Positions 51,295-60,843 of a stretch of 64,000 nucleotides of DNA are shown one piece after another. The stretch comes from Palsa-295 sp963785585 (GTDB lineage: Bacteria; Acidobacteriota; Terriglobia; Acidiferrales; UBA7541), in contig CAWAVW010000004.1 in the NCBI GenBank assembly GCA_963785585.1, forward strand, positions 1,302,001 to 1,366,000. The letters are read 5' to 3'. The translations under genes were made by a program, and so were the position numbers. Under the pieces are notes generated by a model. The model saw only the letters and a program-made list of their open reading frames with translations, was not told where the DNA came from and did no database searches. Positions within the stretch are counted from its first letter, which is position 1. Each line of letters opens with the position of its first letter.

Positions 51295-52566
51295 GGCGGG
51301 CGCCGAATGCCCGCGCGCGGCGCTGGGCGCGTTGTGCGACCGTGCCACAGTCAACTTCGCGCACCGCTGCGGTTTTCGTCGCGCACGCGCGTTGCACGCC
51401 TTTGACTTTGTAGCGGCGGGCTTCACGCCCGCCAGCCGTTGACGTTGCCTTTCCGCCTTTCGCCCGGGCAATCACACAACACGAAAAGCAAAACCTGGCG
51501 GCCGTAAAGGCCGCCGCTACAAAACCAAAGCACGCAGACGTGGGCGTCTACGCTACGAACGGCAGAAATCGCGCCAGTGCATGCGCGTTGCACGCCTTTG
51601 ACTTTGTAGCGGCGGGCTTCACGCCCGCCAGCCGTGGCCGTTGCTTTTCCGATTTTCGCCCGGGCAATCACACAACACGAAAAGCAAAACCTGGCGGCCA
51701 TAAAGGCCGCCGCTACAAAGCCAAAGCGCGCAGACGTGGGCGTCTACGCTACGAACGGCAGAAATCGCGCCAACACGGCGAAGCGATGGTCACCGAGCGT
51801 ACTTTCGGAGTGCGGTGGCTTGCCACCGCTTTTGCGATGTACGCATCGGCGAGACGTCGATCAGCAGCGGCTTGCCGCTGCTAGCGCGACGGATAGCGGC
51901 GCGGGAATTCGTGCGCGTGAGCCCGCGGGATTGCGCCAGCGGGTACGGACAGCGAATCGCGATTGTGTTGACGGCTAGAAAGCGGCGGCAAGCCGCCGCG
52001 GCGTGACGGCTCGGCGCGGCTGAAGTCTCGAAAGCGGTGGCAAGCCACCGCACTCAGAAAGTGTGTTTGCCGAAGGTCGGCTCTCGAAGCATGGCGCGTC
52101 GTGCGGCCGGGACACAACCATCCGCGCCAATGCGTTTGACGAATCGCGCGCTCGCACACGTTGTCCGACTTTACAGCCGAACAAACTTGCGACATTTCTT
52201 TCGGAGTGCGGTGGCTTGCCACCGCTTTTGCGATGTACGCATCGGCGAGACGTTGACCAGCAGCGGCTCGCCGCTGCTTGCGCGACGGATCGCAGCGCGG
52301 GAATTCGTGCGCGTGAGCCCGCGGGATTGCGCCCGCGCGTGCGGACGGAGAATCGCGATTGTGTTGACGGCTGGGAAGCGGCGGCAAGCCGCCGCGGTGT
52401 GACGGCGAGGCGCGGCTGAAGTCTCAAAAGCGGTGGCAAGCCACCGCACTCAGAAAGTGTGCGTGGCGAGGGTCGGCTCTCGAAGCATGGCGCGGCGCTG
52501 CGGCACCGCATGTCGGCGGTCATGCGCGGATCGAAGCGAAGGGCCCGTTGCGGAGAGCGGTAGAGT
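51295..52566. repeat. 1.27-kb mosaic: B pairs, A, and two family-C blocks
   Basis: B inverted pairs at about 51412-51440/51498-51523 and 51604-51634/51690-51721, the forward members reading GGCGGCCGTAAAGGCCGCCG or GGCGGCCATAAAGGCCGCCG. Forward A at about 51533-51560 and 51729-51756. Two family-C blocks of about 230 bp (51795-52070 and 52195-52475), near-identical in order: TCGGAGTGCGGTGGCTTGCC, TACGCATCGGCGAGACGT, GCGGCTTGCCGCTGC, GGAATTCGTGCGCGTGAGCC, GCGGCGGCAAGCCGCCGC, GTGGCAAGCCACCGCACTCA. No gene seen. Confidence 0.86.
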
Positions 52567-52785
52567 CTAGTGCTGCGGATATTCGTGAAGTTCCTGAGCG
52601 CCAACCGGGCGGCTGGCGAAGGAAGAAGGATCGTTCAGAAACCGCGCGTACTTTTCGGCTTGGGAGCGGCGAAGAAAGGGGCCGCAGGAGTGCAGTCCGT
52701 CTTCGGCGACGACGAGATATTCGCGATAGCTCAAGGAAAACATCGCTTTGGCTTTGCGGCTGACGACGATCCAATGCGTCTGCAT
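52567..52785 (-). CDS. Small hypothetical protein
   Basis: A 72-residue protein from ATG 52785 with GAGGTG 5 nt upstream. HWIVVSRKAKAMFSLSYREY, then LVVAEDGLHSCGPF and RRSQAEKYARFLNDPSSF: a small strand-rich start and one helix. Protein-like composition and a good Shine-Dalgarno make it credible; function unknown. Confidence 0.65.
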   Translation of the reverse strand: MQTHWIVVSRKAKAMFSLSYREYLVVAEDGLHSCGPFLRRSQAEKYARFLNDPSSFASRPVGAQELHEYPQH

Positions 52786-53079
52786 GCGTGCACCTCGCGC
52801 AACTGTACGTTACGCGCCGAGAGGCGAGCGGCGGTATCGGGTGTTTCGGGTAGCTGGGAGCGCCTTGGCGCGCAACGCGGAATTCGAATTCAAACGCCAG
52901 TTCAAATTCAGATGCAAAGCTGCCCGCGCGACGCTGGTCGCGTCGTGCGGCCGCAGGGGAATCGTCGGATGACAACCGGCATCCACGCGAAATGCGCGCG
53001 GAGCGGACGCAACGCGATCCGACTCGGCGGGGCGGCGGCGATTGACGGGCGGCGACCGAGACACTAATATCGTGCGCAA
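52786..53079. repeat. Intergenic with one F element and the kinase promoter
   Basis: F element: CTGCCCGCGCGACGCTGGTC then GCGTCGTGCGGCCGC at about 52919-52954. Kinase promoter at 53042-53070. Confidence 0.75.
53042..53070 (+). promoter_or_regulatory. Kinase promoter, leaderless type
   Basis: TTGACG (53042-53047), 17-nt spacer, TAATAT (53065-53070); ATG 53080 begins 9 nt later with no Shine-Dalgarno. The GACACTAATAT context is repeated before the kinase at 62310. Confidence 0.8.
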
Positions 53080-55902
53080 ATGTCCGATGCATCCTCGCTG
53101 ATTGGCCAAACGATTTCGCATTACCGCATCGTCGAAAAACTGGGCGGCGGAGGCATGGGCGTCGTCTACAAGGCCGAGGACACGCGACTGAAGCGATTCG
53201 TGGCGCTGAAGTTTCTGCCCGATGCCGTGGCGAAAGATCCGCTGGCTCTCGCGCGATTCGAAAGAGAAGCGCAGGCAGCGTCCGCGCTGAACCATCCGAA
53301 CATCTGCACGATTTACGACATTGGCGAGCAGGACGGTCAGGCGTTCATCGCCATGGAATTTCTCGACGGGCAAACGCTGAAGCATCTGATCGGCGGGCCG
53401 CAGCTGGAACTCGACGCGCTGCTCGACCTTTCGATTCAAATCTCCGACGCGCTCGACGCCGCGCACTCCGATGGAATCGTGCACCGCGACATCAAGCCCG
53501 CCAATATTTTTGTGACCAAACGCGGCCACGCGAAAATTCTGGACTTCGGCCTGGCGAAAGTAGACGCGGCAAAGACGGGCGGCGACAAATCCGCCACCCG
53601 AGCGACGGTCGGCGTGGACACGGCGCAGCTCACCAGCCCGGGCACGGCGATGGGCACGGTGACGTACATGTCGCCGGAGCAAGTGCTCGGCAAGCCGCTC
53701 GACGCGCGCAGCGATCTTTTTTCGTTTGGCGTGGTGCTGTACGAACTGGGCACGCGCACGCTGCCGTTTCAGGGCGAGACCGGCGGCATCATCTCCGACG
53801 CGATTCTGCACAAGACTCCGCCCGCGCCCGTGCGGTTGAATCCCGCGCTGCCGCCGGAATTCGAGCAAGTGGTCGGCAAAGCGATGGAAAAGGACCGCGA
53901 CCTGCGCTACCAGAGCGCGGCGGAAATGCGCGCGGACCTGAAGCGCGTGAAGCGCGACGCGAGTTCGGGCCGCGTGAAAGTTGCGAGCGGATCGTTTGCC
54001 GCGATTCCCGATTCCGAAGGGACGCCCGGTGCGACGAGTGGCACGAGGTCCGGTGCGAGCGGTCCCGGCTCCGGCTCGGGCTCTTCTTCCGCGACCGTGC
54101 CACACACCACCGGAGCGACGCAGATCGCGTCGGCGCAATTTCAATCGTCCACGGGCACAGCGGTGTCTCCGCCGCGACGAAGCAATCCCGCGCTGGTGAT
54201 CAAGCTGGCCGTGGGCGCGCTGTTCGTCCTCGCCGCTCTCGTCGGCGCATACAAATTCCTCAGCAAGCCGAAGGAATTCAATCTGCAGAACATGCAGATC
54301 GAGAAGCTCACCGACAACGGCAAGTCACGCCAGGTGGCGATATCGCCGGACGGCCGCTACATCGTGTACGTCCTGGTCGATGGCGGCGACCAAAGCCTGT
54401 GGATTCGCAACGTGCCGACCAAAAGCGACGTGCAGGTGCTCGCTCCCGACGAAGTGATTTTCAATGGCGTCACTTTTTCGCCGGACGGCAACTACATCTA
54501 TTTCGCGCGCTCGGATAAGGCGAACACGCTGTTCAACTCGCTCTACGTGATGCCCGTTCTGGGCGGCGATCCGCGCCAGATCCTGCGCGACATCGATTCG
54601 GTAGTGAGCTTCTCGCCGGACGGAAAGCAAATTTCATTCATGCGCGGCATTCCGGAGAGGAACGCCCTTGAGGTGCGCATTGCCAATGCCGACGGCAGCG
54701 GCGATCGCCTGGCGGCTTCGGTGCCTGCGTTTCCGACACAAATTTATGGAGCGAACTGGTCGCCCGACGGCAAAACACTGGTGGGCACATTCCTTCGAAG
54801 CGGCGCGAAAGACCCGTGGGCCTTGATGACCATCCGGGTGGCGGACGGAAAACTGACCACGCTTTATTCCGGGCGCCAGTCGCTCGGCAGCCCGATTTGG
54901 ATGCCCGATGGAAACTACGTGCTGGTGCCCATGGGCCTGGCGGCTGAAAACCGCGCGCAGCTCACTCTGGTTCCCGCTGCCGGCGGAGAGCGCCGCCGCT
55001 TCACCAACGATCTGTCGGACTACGGGCCCACGGTGAGCCGCACCGCGGATGGGAAAATGGTCGTCGCCGTGGAGCGTCGCGAGGATGCGCACGCTTTCGT
55101 CTTGCCCGGCGGCGATAGTGCCAAGGCCGTGCAAGTCAGTTCGGGCGAAGTTACGGACAATGGCGTGGCCGCCGGACCCAACGGCAAGATTCTACTGCGC
55201 AGCCGGGGAAGAGATGTGGTGCTGATTAATGCCGACGGCAGCGAACGGAAGACGCCGTTGCCCAGCCTTCGCGCGTACACCTCGATTTCCAGTTGCGGCG
55301 ATCGCTACGTGCTGGCGAATTCCTTCGACGATTCCGGCTCGCACTTGCTTCGCATGGACGTGGACGGCTCGAATCCCGTGAAACTGTCGGAGAAGTCTCT
55401 GTTCTCGGGGTGCGCGCCCGACGGCACATGGGCGTTCAGCGAAGAGGAGAACGGCAACGCGCTTTTACGGATCCCGATCGAAGGCGGAACTCCCGTAAAG
55501 CTTGCGTCGTTTCCCAACGGGGCAATCGAGGACATTTCGCCGGACGGCAAGCTCATCGCTTGCGCGACCCAGGTGCCGCAGAAAGACGCCGGCGACGTGC
55601 TGGTGCGGCAAATCGAGGTGATCTCCGCCGAGGACGGCAAATTGATACAGGTGCTGAAGTCGCCCCCCGTCGTCAACGAGGTGCGCTGGTCGCCCGACCA
55701 GAAAGCGATTCAGTTCGTGGAGACGCACAAAGGCGCGTCGAACATTTGGGAGCAGCCGCTCGACGGCGGCCCGCTGCGACAGGTGACCCACTTCACCTCC
55801 GACCGCATCTTCAGCTTCGCGTGGTCGCGCGATGGCAAGTCCCTCTACCTCGCCCGCGGCACCACCACCAGCGACGTAGTGCTCATCAGCAATTTTCAGT
55901 AG
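53080..55902 (+). CDS. Serine/threonine protein kinase with C-terminal TolB-like propeller
   Basis: A 940-residue membrane kinase. Gly loop GGGGMGVVYK at 22-31, Lys44, HRDIKPAN with Asp137, DFG at 155-157, MSPEQ near 197; a long Ser/Gly-rich linker to about 365; TM helix at about 370-392 (VIKLAVGALFVLAALVGAYK); then WD40-like/TolB blades (ISPDGRYIVYVLVDGG, FSPDGNYIYFARSDK, FSPDGKQISFMRG, WSPDQKAIQFVE). The kinase half is nearly identical to that at 62310-64000, whose extracytoplasmic part differs. Terminator at 56004. Confidence 0.95.
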   Translation: MSDASSLIGQTISHYRIVEKLGGGGMGVVYKAEDTRLKRFVALKFLPDAVAKDPLALARFEREAQAASALNHPNICTIYDIGEQDGQAFIAMEFLDGQTLKHLIGGPQLELDALLDLSIQISDALDAAHSDGIVHRDIKPANIFVTKRGHAKILDFGLAKVDAAKTGGDKSATRATVGVDTAQLTSPGTAMGTVTYMSPEQVLGKPLDARSDLFSFGVVLYELGTRTLPFQGETGGIISDAILHKTPPAPVRLNPALPPEFEQVVGKAMEKDRDLRYQSAAEMRADLKRVKRDASSGRVKVASGSFAAIPDSEGTPGATSGTRSGASGPGSGSGSSSATVPHTTGATQIASAQFQSSTGTAVSPPRRSNPALVIKLAVGALFVLAALVGAYKFLSKPKEFNLQNMQIEKLTDNGKSRQVAISPDGRYIVYVLVDGGDQSLWIRNVPTKSDVQVLAPDEVIFNGVTFSPDGNYIYFARSDKANTLFNSLYVMPVLGGDPRQILRDIDSVVSFSPDGKQISFMRGIPERNALEVRIANADGSGDRLAASVPAFPTQIYGANWSPDGKTLVGTFLRSGAKDPWALMTIRVADGKLTTLYSGRQSLGSPIWMPDGNYVLVPMGLAAENRAQLTLVPAAGGERRRFTNDLSDYGPTVSRTADGKMVVAVERREDAHAFVLPGGDSAKAVQVSSGEVTDNGVAAGPNGKILLRSRGRDVVLINADGSERKTPLPSLRAYTSISSCGDRYVLANSFDDSGSHLLRMDVDGSNPVKLSEKSLFSGCAPDGTWAFSEEENGNALLRIPIEGGTPVKLASFPNGAIEDISPDGKLIACATQVPQKDAGDVLVRQIEVISAEDGKLIQVLKSPPVVNEVRWSPDQKAIQFVETHKGASNIWEQPLDGGPLRQVTHFTSDRIFSFAWSRDGKSLYLARGTTTSDVVLISNFQ

Positions 55903-56003
55903 CTGCCTGCGCGGACCGGTGCCGTCCACAGTGTTTTCGAGGCGTCCTACTTTGCGGCAGGGGAGGGCGGAAGCGCTGCAACGGAAGGCAGAAAATCGCG
56001 CAG
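55903..56003. other. Short 3' flank
   Basis: Nothing recognisable before the terminator hairpin. Confidence 0.5.
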
Positions 56004-56041
56004 AAAAAAAGGCGCCCGGGAGACTCACGGGCGCCGCTTTT
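56004..56041. terminator. Bidirectional-looking terminator
   Basis: A7, then GGCGCCCG (56011-56018) pairing with CGGGCGCC (56028-56035), then GCTTTT. The A-run gives a T-run on the other strand. Confidence 0.82.
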
Positions 56042-57435
56042 ACGAAATCAACGTAAACCGTACCTCACTGGATCACCTCCTTCTCAGCCGGGAAGGCCGA
56101 TGTTGACAAAGTGTCGAAATGAGTGCCCGACAAGCTGTCGAGTGATTCGCAGTATAACGCCGCGGCGCGAAAAGTACATGGCGAGTTTCTGAAACGACAA
56201 CGGAGCCGTGCGCGGGGGATCCAATTCGACGGGTGGCTCGCCTGCGCAGGAGGTCGGCGGCGGTGCGAGGTGGCGGGGGTGAAGCCCTCCGCTACAAATT
56301 CACATTCGCGGAATTCACGGGGCCAAAGGCTGCCCGCACGACGTTGGTCGCGTCGTGCGGCCGCTACACAGTCAAAACCACGAACGGATGGGGCGCCTCG
56401 GTTGTTGCGACGCCGACGTAAGTTAGACAATCTTGTCTGACGGTTGGTTAGACATTCGTGTCTGACCGGTTTAGACGATGCGGCGTGCGCAAGTGTCAAC
56501 ACGAAGTCAAAGGCCGTCAGGCTGAGAGCCTAACGAACTGTCAGGCAGGATTGCCTAACGTACGCAAAGCGGAGCAGCGCGGGGCGACGTTTTGCGAAAT
56601 CATCCACGACTGCGTGCGAATTTCATCGCGGCAAAGGCTGCCCGCACGACGCTGGTCGCGTCGTGCGGCCGCTACAGAGTCAAAGGCAAAACTACAATTG
56701 GGTTCGGCGCCACGGTTGTTGCCGCGCTGACGTAAGTTAGACAATCGTGTCTGACGGTTGGTTAGACACTCGTGTCTGACCGGTTTAGACGATGCGGCGT
56801 GCGCCGGTGCCGACACGAAGTCAAAGGCCGTCAGGCTGAGAGCCTAACGAACTGTCAGGCAGGATTGCCTAACGTACGCGAAACGTACCTCGGGGCGACG
56901 TTTTGCGAACTCAGCCACGGCTGCGTGCGAATTTCATCGCGGCAAAGTCTCCCGCACGACGCTGGTCGCGTCGTGCGGCCGCTACACGGTCAAAACCACG
57001 AACGAATGGGGCGCCACGGTTGTTGCGACGCCGACGTAAGTTAGACAATCGTGTCTGACGGTTGGTTAGACATTCGTGTCTGACCGGTTTAGATGATGCG
57101 GCGTGCGCAAGTGTCAACACGAAGTCAAAGGCCGTCAGGCTGAGAGCCTAACGAACTGTCAGGCAGGATTGCCTAACGTACGAAAGGCGCAGCTCAGGGC
57201 GACGTTTTGCGAACTCAGCCACGGCTGCGTGAGGATTTCACGGCGTCAAAGGCTGCCCGCACGACGCTGGTCGCGTCGTGCGGCCGCTGCAGAGTCCACG
57301 TCAGAGTCGAAGGCAGATGCAGGGTCAGAGTCAAAGGCAGAGTCAACATCAGAGTCAAACGCAGAGGCAAAGTCACAGTCAACGGCAGAGGCAACGTCAA
57401 CTGCGGCGGCACGCGCGATCGACGGACCGTCGTTA
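56042..57435. repeat. Tandem array of ~304-314-bp D/E/F units (three copies) plus a CAGAGTCAAAGG tract
   Basis: Near 56275 a decayed B. Then units of F (ACGACGCTGGTCGCGTCGTG, near 56338, 56646, 56956, 57260), D (GTTAGACAATCGTGTCTGAC and GTTAGACACTCGTGTCTGAC, near 56421, 56735, 57040) and E (GTCAGGCTGAGAGCCTAACG and GTCAGGCAGGATTGCCTAAC). TAACGTACG occurs at 56556, 56870 and 57174, so periods are 314 and 304. From about 57290 to 57410 a degenerate 12-bp repeat (CAGAGTCAAAGG) extends the F tail. No gene seen. Confidence 0.88.
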
Positions 57436-58806
57436 CTACTGGCAGGTGACCGTGAAGCGGCGCACGGTTGCGCCGGCCCAGCCCTGGCCGTTGTTCGGGT
57501 AATAGGTATAGAGGATGTAGAACGGATTGCCGAGCACGTGCGGCTTGTCGCCCAGGCCGACGGGCGTCACGTAGAATCCCGGCTGGTTCGGATCGTTGCT
57601 GAAATCTTTCAGCACGGTGGGCACGGACCAGGCGAGTCCGTCGGGCGATTCCGCGTAGGCGATCAGATTTCCGCTGTCGATAAACGCTTGATAGCGCTGC
57701 AGCGACGAGTTCCAGTTGACGCGCGTCGGTCCCCAGTAGGGCGATGCCGCGGGCAAAATATCGCGCGAGTAGCCGCCCATGCCCTGGTTGAGATTCCAAC
57801 CGTCGTAGCGCTTCTCGAAAGCAAACGCGCGCGGATGCTCTTTGTCGAAGGCCGCCTGCAGCACCGATTCGATGGGAGCGCGCGCGACGGTAAGAAAATT
57901 GATGGTCGTCAGCCAGTGCGTGGTGCCGTTGGCCAGCCAGTCCGCGAAATAAATGTAGAAATAATTTCCGTCGGGAGAGACCACCAGGTTGCTGTCGCCG
58001 ATGTCGTAGCCGTCCATGTCGGTCCGATAGCCCTGATTGGTGCGGACGATTTCGCCCAGGTCCGTCCAGGTCATGCCTTCGTCGGTGGACGCGGCCAGCG
58101 CAAACACAGAATAAAAACTCTGGGTGGTGATGGTGTTGATTTCGGCGTGATACACCATCAGCAGATTTCCGGCGCCCGGCTGGCCGGCAGGAACGCGGAT
58201 CACCGGGCCGCCGCCCATGTAGTCGTAGCTGGAATAAAACGGATTCACGGCGGGATCGGGATTCGGCCGGATGGTCACGTCGATCGGCGGTTCAGTGCCC
58301 AGCGGATTATCGAGAGTGCCGAGCGTGCGGGTAACCGAGCCGTATTTGTTGTTGCCGAAATTTTGCTCTTCCCAGGTTTGGCGCGCGTGAAAAGCGCCGT
58401 CGCTGCCGAAGAAGGCGTAGCCGTCGCTGGTTTTTACCACGCCGAGCTCCGTGTCCGGCCAGGCGAATCCATTCGCGGTGTCGGTGAGCGGCGGCTCGGC
58501 GATGTTGCCGGCTTTGAGGCGCTCTGCGGCGGTGGTGACGATTTTGTTGTCGGTCACCTTGGCGGAGCAGACCTGCGTCACCGGCGGCGTGGCGGCGGCG
58601 ATGGGGCGAATCTGGTCGGCGGGCGCGTCTTTGGCCGTCGGCCCGTGCGGAACTTTCACGAGTTGCGGAGCGTCCTGCGTTTGGGAGTTGGTTTCGGCGC
58701 CGGTTGGGGTGTCGCTTTGCGCGCGGGCAACGCCGGGCAGGGCGAGAATAGTTCCGAACAGTGCGAGGGACATCAGGATTCGAGAGCGCTCGGCTGGAAT
58801 TTCCAC
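57436..58806 (-). CDS. Secreted BNR/sialidase-superfamily protein
   Basis: A 456-residue exported protein; GTG 58806 is favoured by an AGGAG 5 nt upstream. Signal peptide (MSLALFGTILALPGVARAQ, ending about residue 30). The mature part is a beta-propeller with an Asp-box, ASTDEGMTWTDLG, and propeller-like phrases SPDGNYFYIYFADWLANG and YAESPDGLAWSVPTVL. The Asp-box is structural, so it does not prove sialidase activity; catalytic Arg triads are not evident. Possibly a glycoside hydrolase or lectin-like propeller. Confidence 0.78.
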   Translation of the reverse strand: MEIPAERSRILMSLALFGTILALPGVARAQSDTPTGAETNSQTQDAPQLVKVPHGPTAKDAPADQIRPIAAATPPVTQVCSAKVTDNKIVTTAAERLKAGNIAEPPLTDTANGFAWPDTELGVVKTSDGYAFFGSDGAFHARQTWEEQNFGNNKYGSVTRTLGTLDNPLGTEPPIDVTIRPNPDPAVNPFYSSYDYMGGGPVIRVPAGQPGAGNLLMVYHAEINTITTQSFYSVFALAASTDEGMTWTDLGEIVRTNQGYRTDMDGYDIGDSNLVVSPDGNYFYIYFADWLANGTTHWLTTINFLTVARAPIESVLQAAFDKEHPRAFAFEKRYDGWNLNQGMGGYSRDILPAASPYWGPTRVNWNSSLQRYQAFIDSGNLIAYAESPDGLAWSVPTVLKDFSNDPNQPGFYVTPVGLGDKPHVLGNPFYILYTYYPNNGQGWAGATVRRFTVTCQ

Positions 58807-59121
58807 GGGATCTCCTGTTTCGAAAATAACGCGGCGGATGTGCGTCGGGCTTCCGCTGCGGATTGCTCGACGGATCATTTCGCCGAACCAAACCTTTGCG
58901 TTATGGGCGTTACAACACAGGCGATCGGGAAAAGTCGCGGCGAGGCGGACGGGCGGGAATGCGAAGACACGCGGCGGAAACACGCGGCAAAGTACGCCGC
59001 GAAAGGTAGGCGCTTCGCGCACGCTTTTTTTGTCGCGCTTAAAACCGCGACCCGCAAAGATGAAACCGAAGGATGACTGCGCGGCGACGACTCACCGGAG
59101 CGGCGGGTCGCGCTGGTTCGA
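58807..59121. other. Intergenic with a truncated G element
   Basis: GCGCTTAAAACCGCGACCCG then CAAAG near 59035-59058 is half of a family-G element. Otherwise nothing seen; it holds the promoter of the BNR gene. Confidence 0.5.
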
Positions 59122-60843
59122 TTACCTCGCGGACGAGGTGGATGCGACGTCTGCAACCGGCTCGGGCGCCGCGGCGGGCGGCGGCGGGATGGCCTGCGGA
59201 TTTGCGGCGGCGGGCGAGCCGTGCGCGAGCGTAAAGTAAAACGTGGCGCCGCGATCGATCTCGCCGCGGGCCCAGATTTTGCCGCCGTGGCGGTCGATCA
59301 CGCGTTGCACGGTGGCGAGGCCAATGCCGGTGCCCTCGAACTCGGCGTCGCCGTGCAAACGGCGGAACGCGCCGAACAACTGCTGCGCGTAGGCCTGCTC
59401 GAAGCCCGCGCCGTTGTCGCGCACAAAGTAGGCCACCACGCCGTTTTCCGCGCGCGCGCCGAACTCGATCACCGCGCCTTCTCGCCTTTCGGTGAACTTC
59501 CAGGAATTGCCGAGCAGATTATCGAGCGCCACGCGAATCAGCCCGGCATCGCCGTGCGCGCGAAGGCCGGGCGCAATCCGGAACTCGACGTTTCGATCCG
59601 GCTGGTCGCGGCGCAGTCCGGCGGCGATGGCCGAGGCGAGCGCGGTCAGGTCCACGTCTTCGCGGCGCAGATCGACGCGGGCGACGCGCGAAAGGCTCAA
59701 CAGGTCGTCGATGAGCGTGCCCATTCGCTGGGCGGAGGCGGAAACGCGCGCCAGGTAGTCACGTCCGCGCTGGCCGAGCGGTTCGCCGAATTCATCGAGC
59801 AGAATGCGGCTGAATCCGTCGATGCCTCGCAGGGGCGAGCGCAGATCGTGCGAGACGGTGTAGGAAAACGATTCCAGTTCTTTGTTGAGGGCTTCGAGCT
59901 CGGCGGAGCGCACGCGGTAACGATGCTCGGACGTTTCGAGTTGCCGGCGCGAGCGGTCGCGTTCCTGGTCGATGCGATGTAGCGACTGCGCCGTGGCGAT
60001 CACGATGATGGCCAGCAAGACGACGTAGGCGGCGGAAGAAAGCGCAAAGCCCGCTTCGACGTCAAACCATTCGAAGGCCTGCCCGGCGATGCGCATCCAG
60101 CCGAGCACGATGGGAGCAAGAACCGCGAGCGGCAACAGACGGCGCGCGACGACTCCTCCGGCGCCGGAGCTGAAGAAAACCGCGACGAAGCCTTTATCCG
60201 GACGCGCCATCAAAATCGCATAGGCGAGCAGCAGGAAGCACGCGGCCGTGGGCAGCGACATGGAATGGTAGAGCCGGTAATGGCTGAAGGGCTGCACGCC
60301 ATAGGCGTATCCGGTGGCGGCGATCAGCGCGATGGTGCCGAGAACGAAAGCCAGGTACTGCGAGGGCCGCCGCGAACGCGGAGTTTCATACTCGAGCGCG
60401 AGAAGCGCCACGGAGATCAAAATGAAATCGAGCGCCGTTCCCGCGGCCATTCGCGCCGGCGTGTGGCCCACGGCGTTCACGCTGGCGCGATAGAAGAGTT
60501 GATCGATTTCGGTGTTCCGATTTTGCAGCAGACCTTCGAGGCGCAGTGCGCCGACCAGGCCGACTCCGAGCGCCAGCAGGTTTCCGCACGCCGAGCGCCA
60601 TCGGTTTCTTTTCTGCGGCGACAGCAGCACCAGAGCGATTCCCGAAGCGAGGAAGCAGATCGCGGTGACAGGATTCATCCGCGGAAAGCCGGGAACGAAC
60701 CCCTCGAGTGGCTCAATTTGAAACTGCCACGCGCCAAGAATGAAACTGCCCAGAGCTACGACCGTAAGGGCAGCGGCAACGCTCAAGCGGCGTATCCATT
60801 TGAAACGCGCGTCGGCGGCTGGTGTTCGAGTTGTGTCGCTCAA
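59122..60843 (-). CDS. Membrane sensor histidine kinase
   Basis: A 573-residue kinase. The N-terminal ~290 residues hold seven or eight membrane helices (LSVAAALTVVALGSFILGAW to VVLLAIIVIATAQSL) with no separate sensor domain. A coiled linker (DQERDRSRRQLETSEHRYRV) leads to HisKA with His332 in SYTVSHDLRSPLRGI. The HATPase_c domain shows N box DNLLGNSWKFT, G1 VRDNGAGF and G2 GTGIGLATV. The Pro/Ala-rich C-terminal tail is disordered. No response regulator is adjacent; the single-domain receivers at 5.9 and 7.0 kb are possible but unproven partners. Confidence 0.93.
   Translation of the reverse strand: MSDTTRTPAADARFKWIRRLSVAAALTVVALGSFILGAWQFQIEPLEGFVPGFPRMNPVTAICFLASGIALVLLSPQKRNRWRSACGNLLALGVGLVGALRLEGLLQNRNTEIDQLFYRASVNAVGHTPARMAAGTALDFILISVALLALEYETPRSRRPSQYLAFVLGTIALIAATGYAYGVQPFSHYRLYHSMSLPTAACFLLLAYAILMARPDKGFVAVFFSSGAGGVVARRLLPLAVLAPIVLGWMRIAGQAFEWFDVEAGFALSSAAYVVLLAIIVIATAQSLHRIDQERDRSRRQLETSEHRYRVRSAELEALNKELESFSYTVSHDLRSPLRGIDGFSRILLDEFGEPLGQRGRDYLARVSASAQRMGTLIDDLLSLSRVARVDLRREDVDLTALASAIAAGLRRDQPDRNVEFRIAPGLRAHGDAGLIRVALDNLLGNSWKFTERREGAVIEFGARAENGVVAYFVRDNGAGFEQAYAQQLFGAFRRLHGDAEFEGTGIGLATVQRVIDRHGGKIWARGEIDRGATFYFTLAHGSPAAANPQAIPPPPAAAPEPVADVASTSSAR

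Noticed and set aside
51795..52475. Insertion sequences
   Set aside because: The duplicated blocks have no transposase-like frame and consist of short hairpins.
57103..59076. A 657-codon plus-strand open frame
   Set aside because: Starts inside D/E/F repeats and is antisense to the BNR protein.
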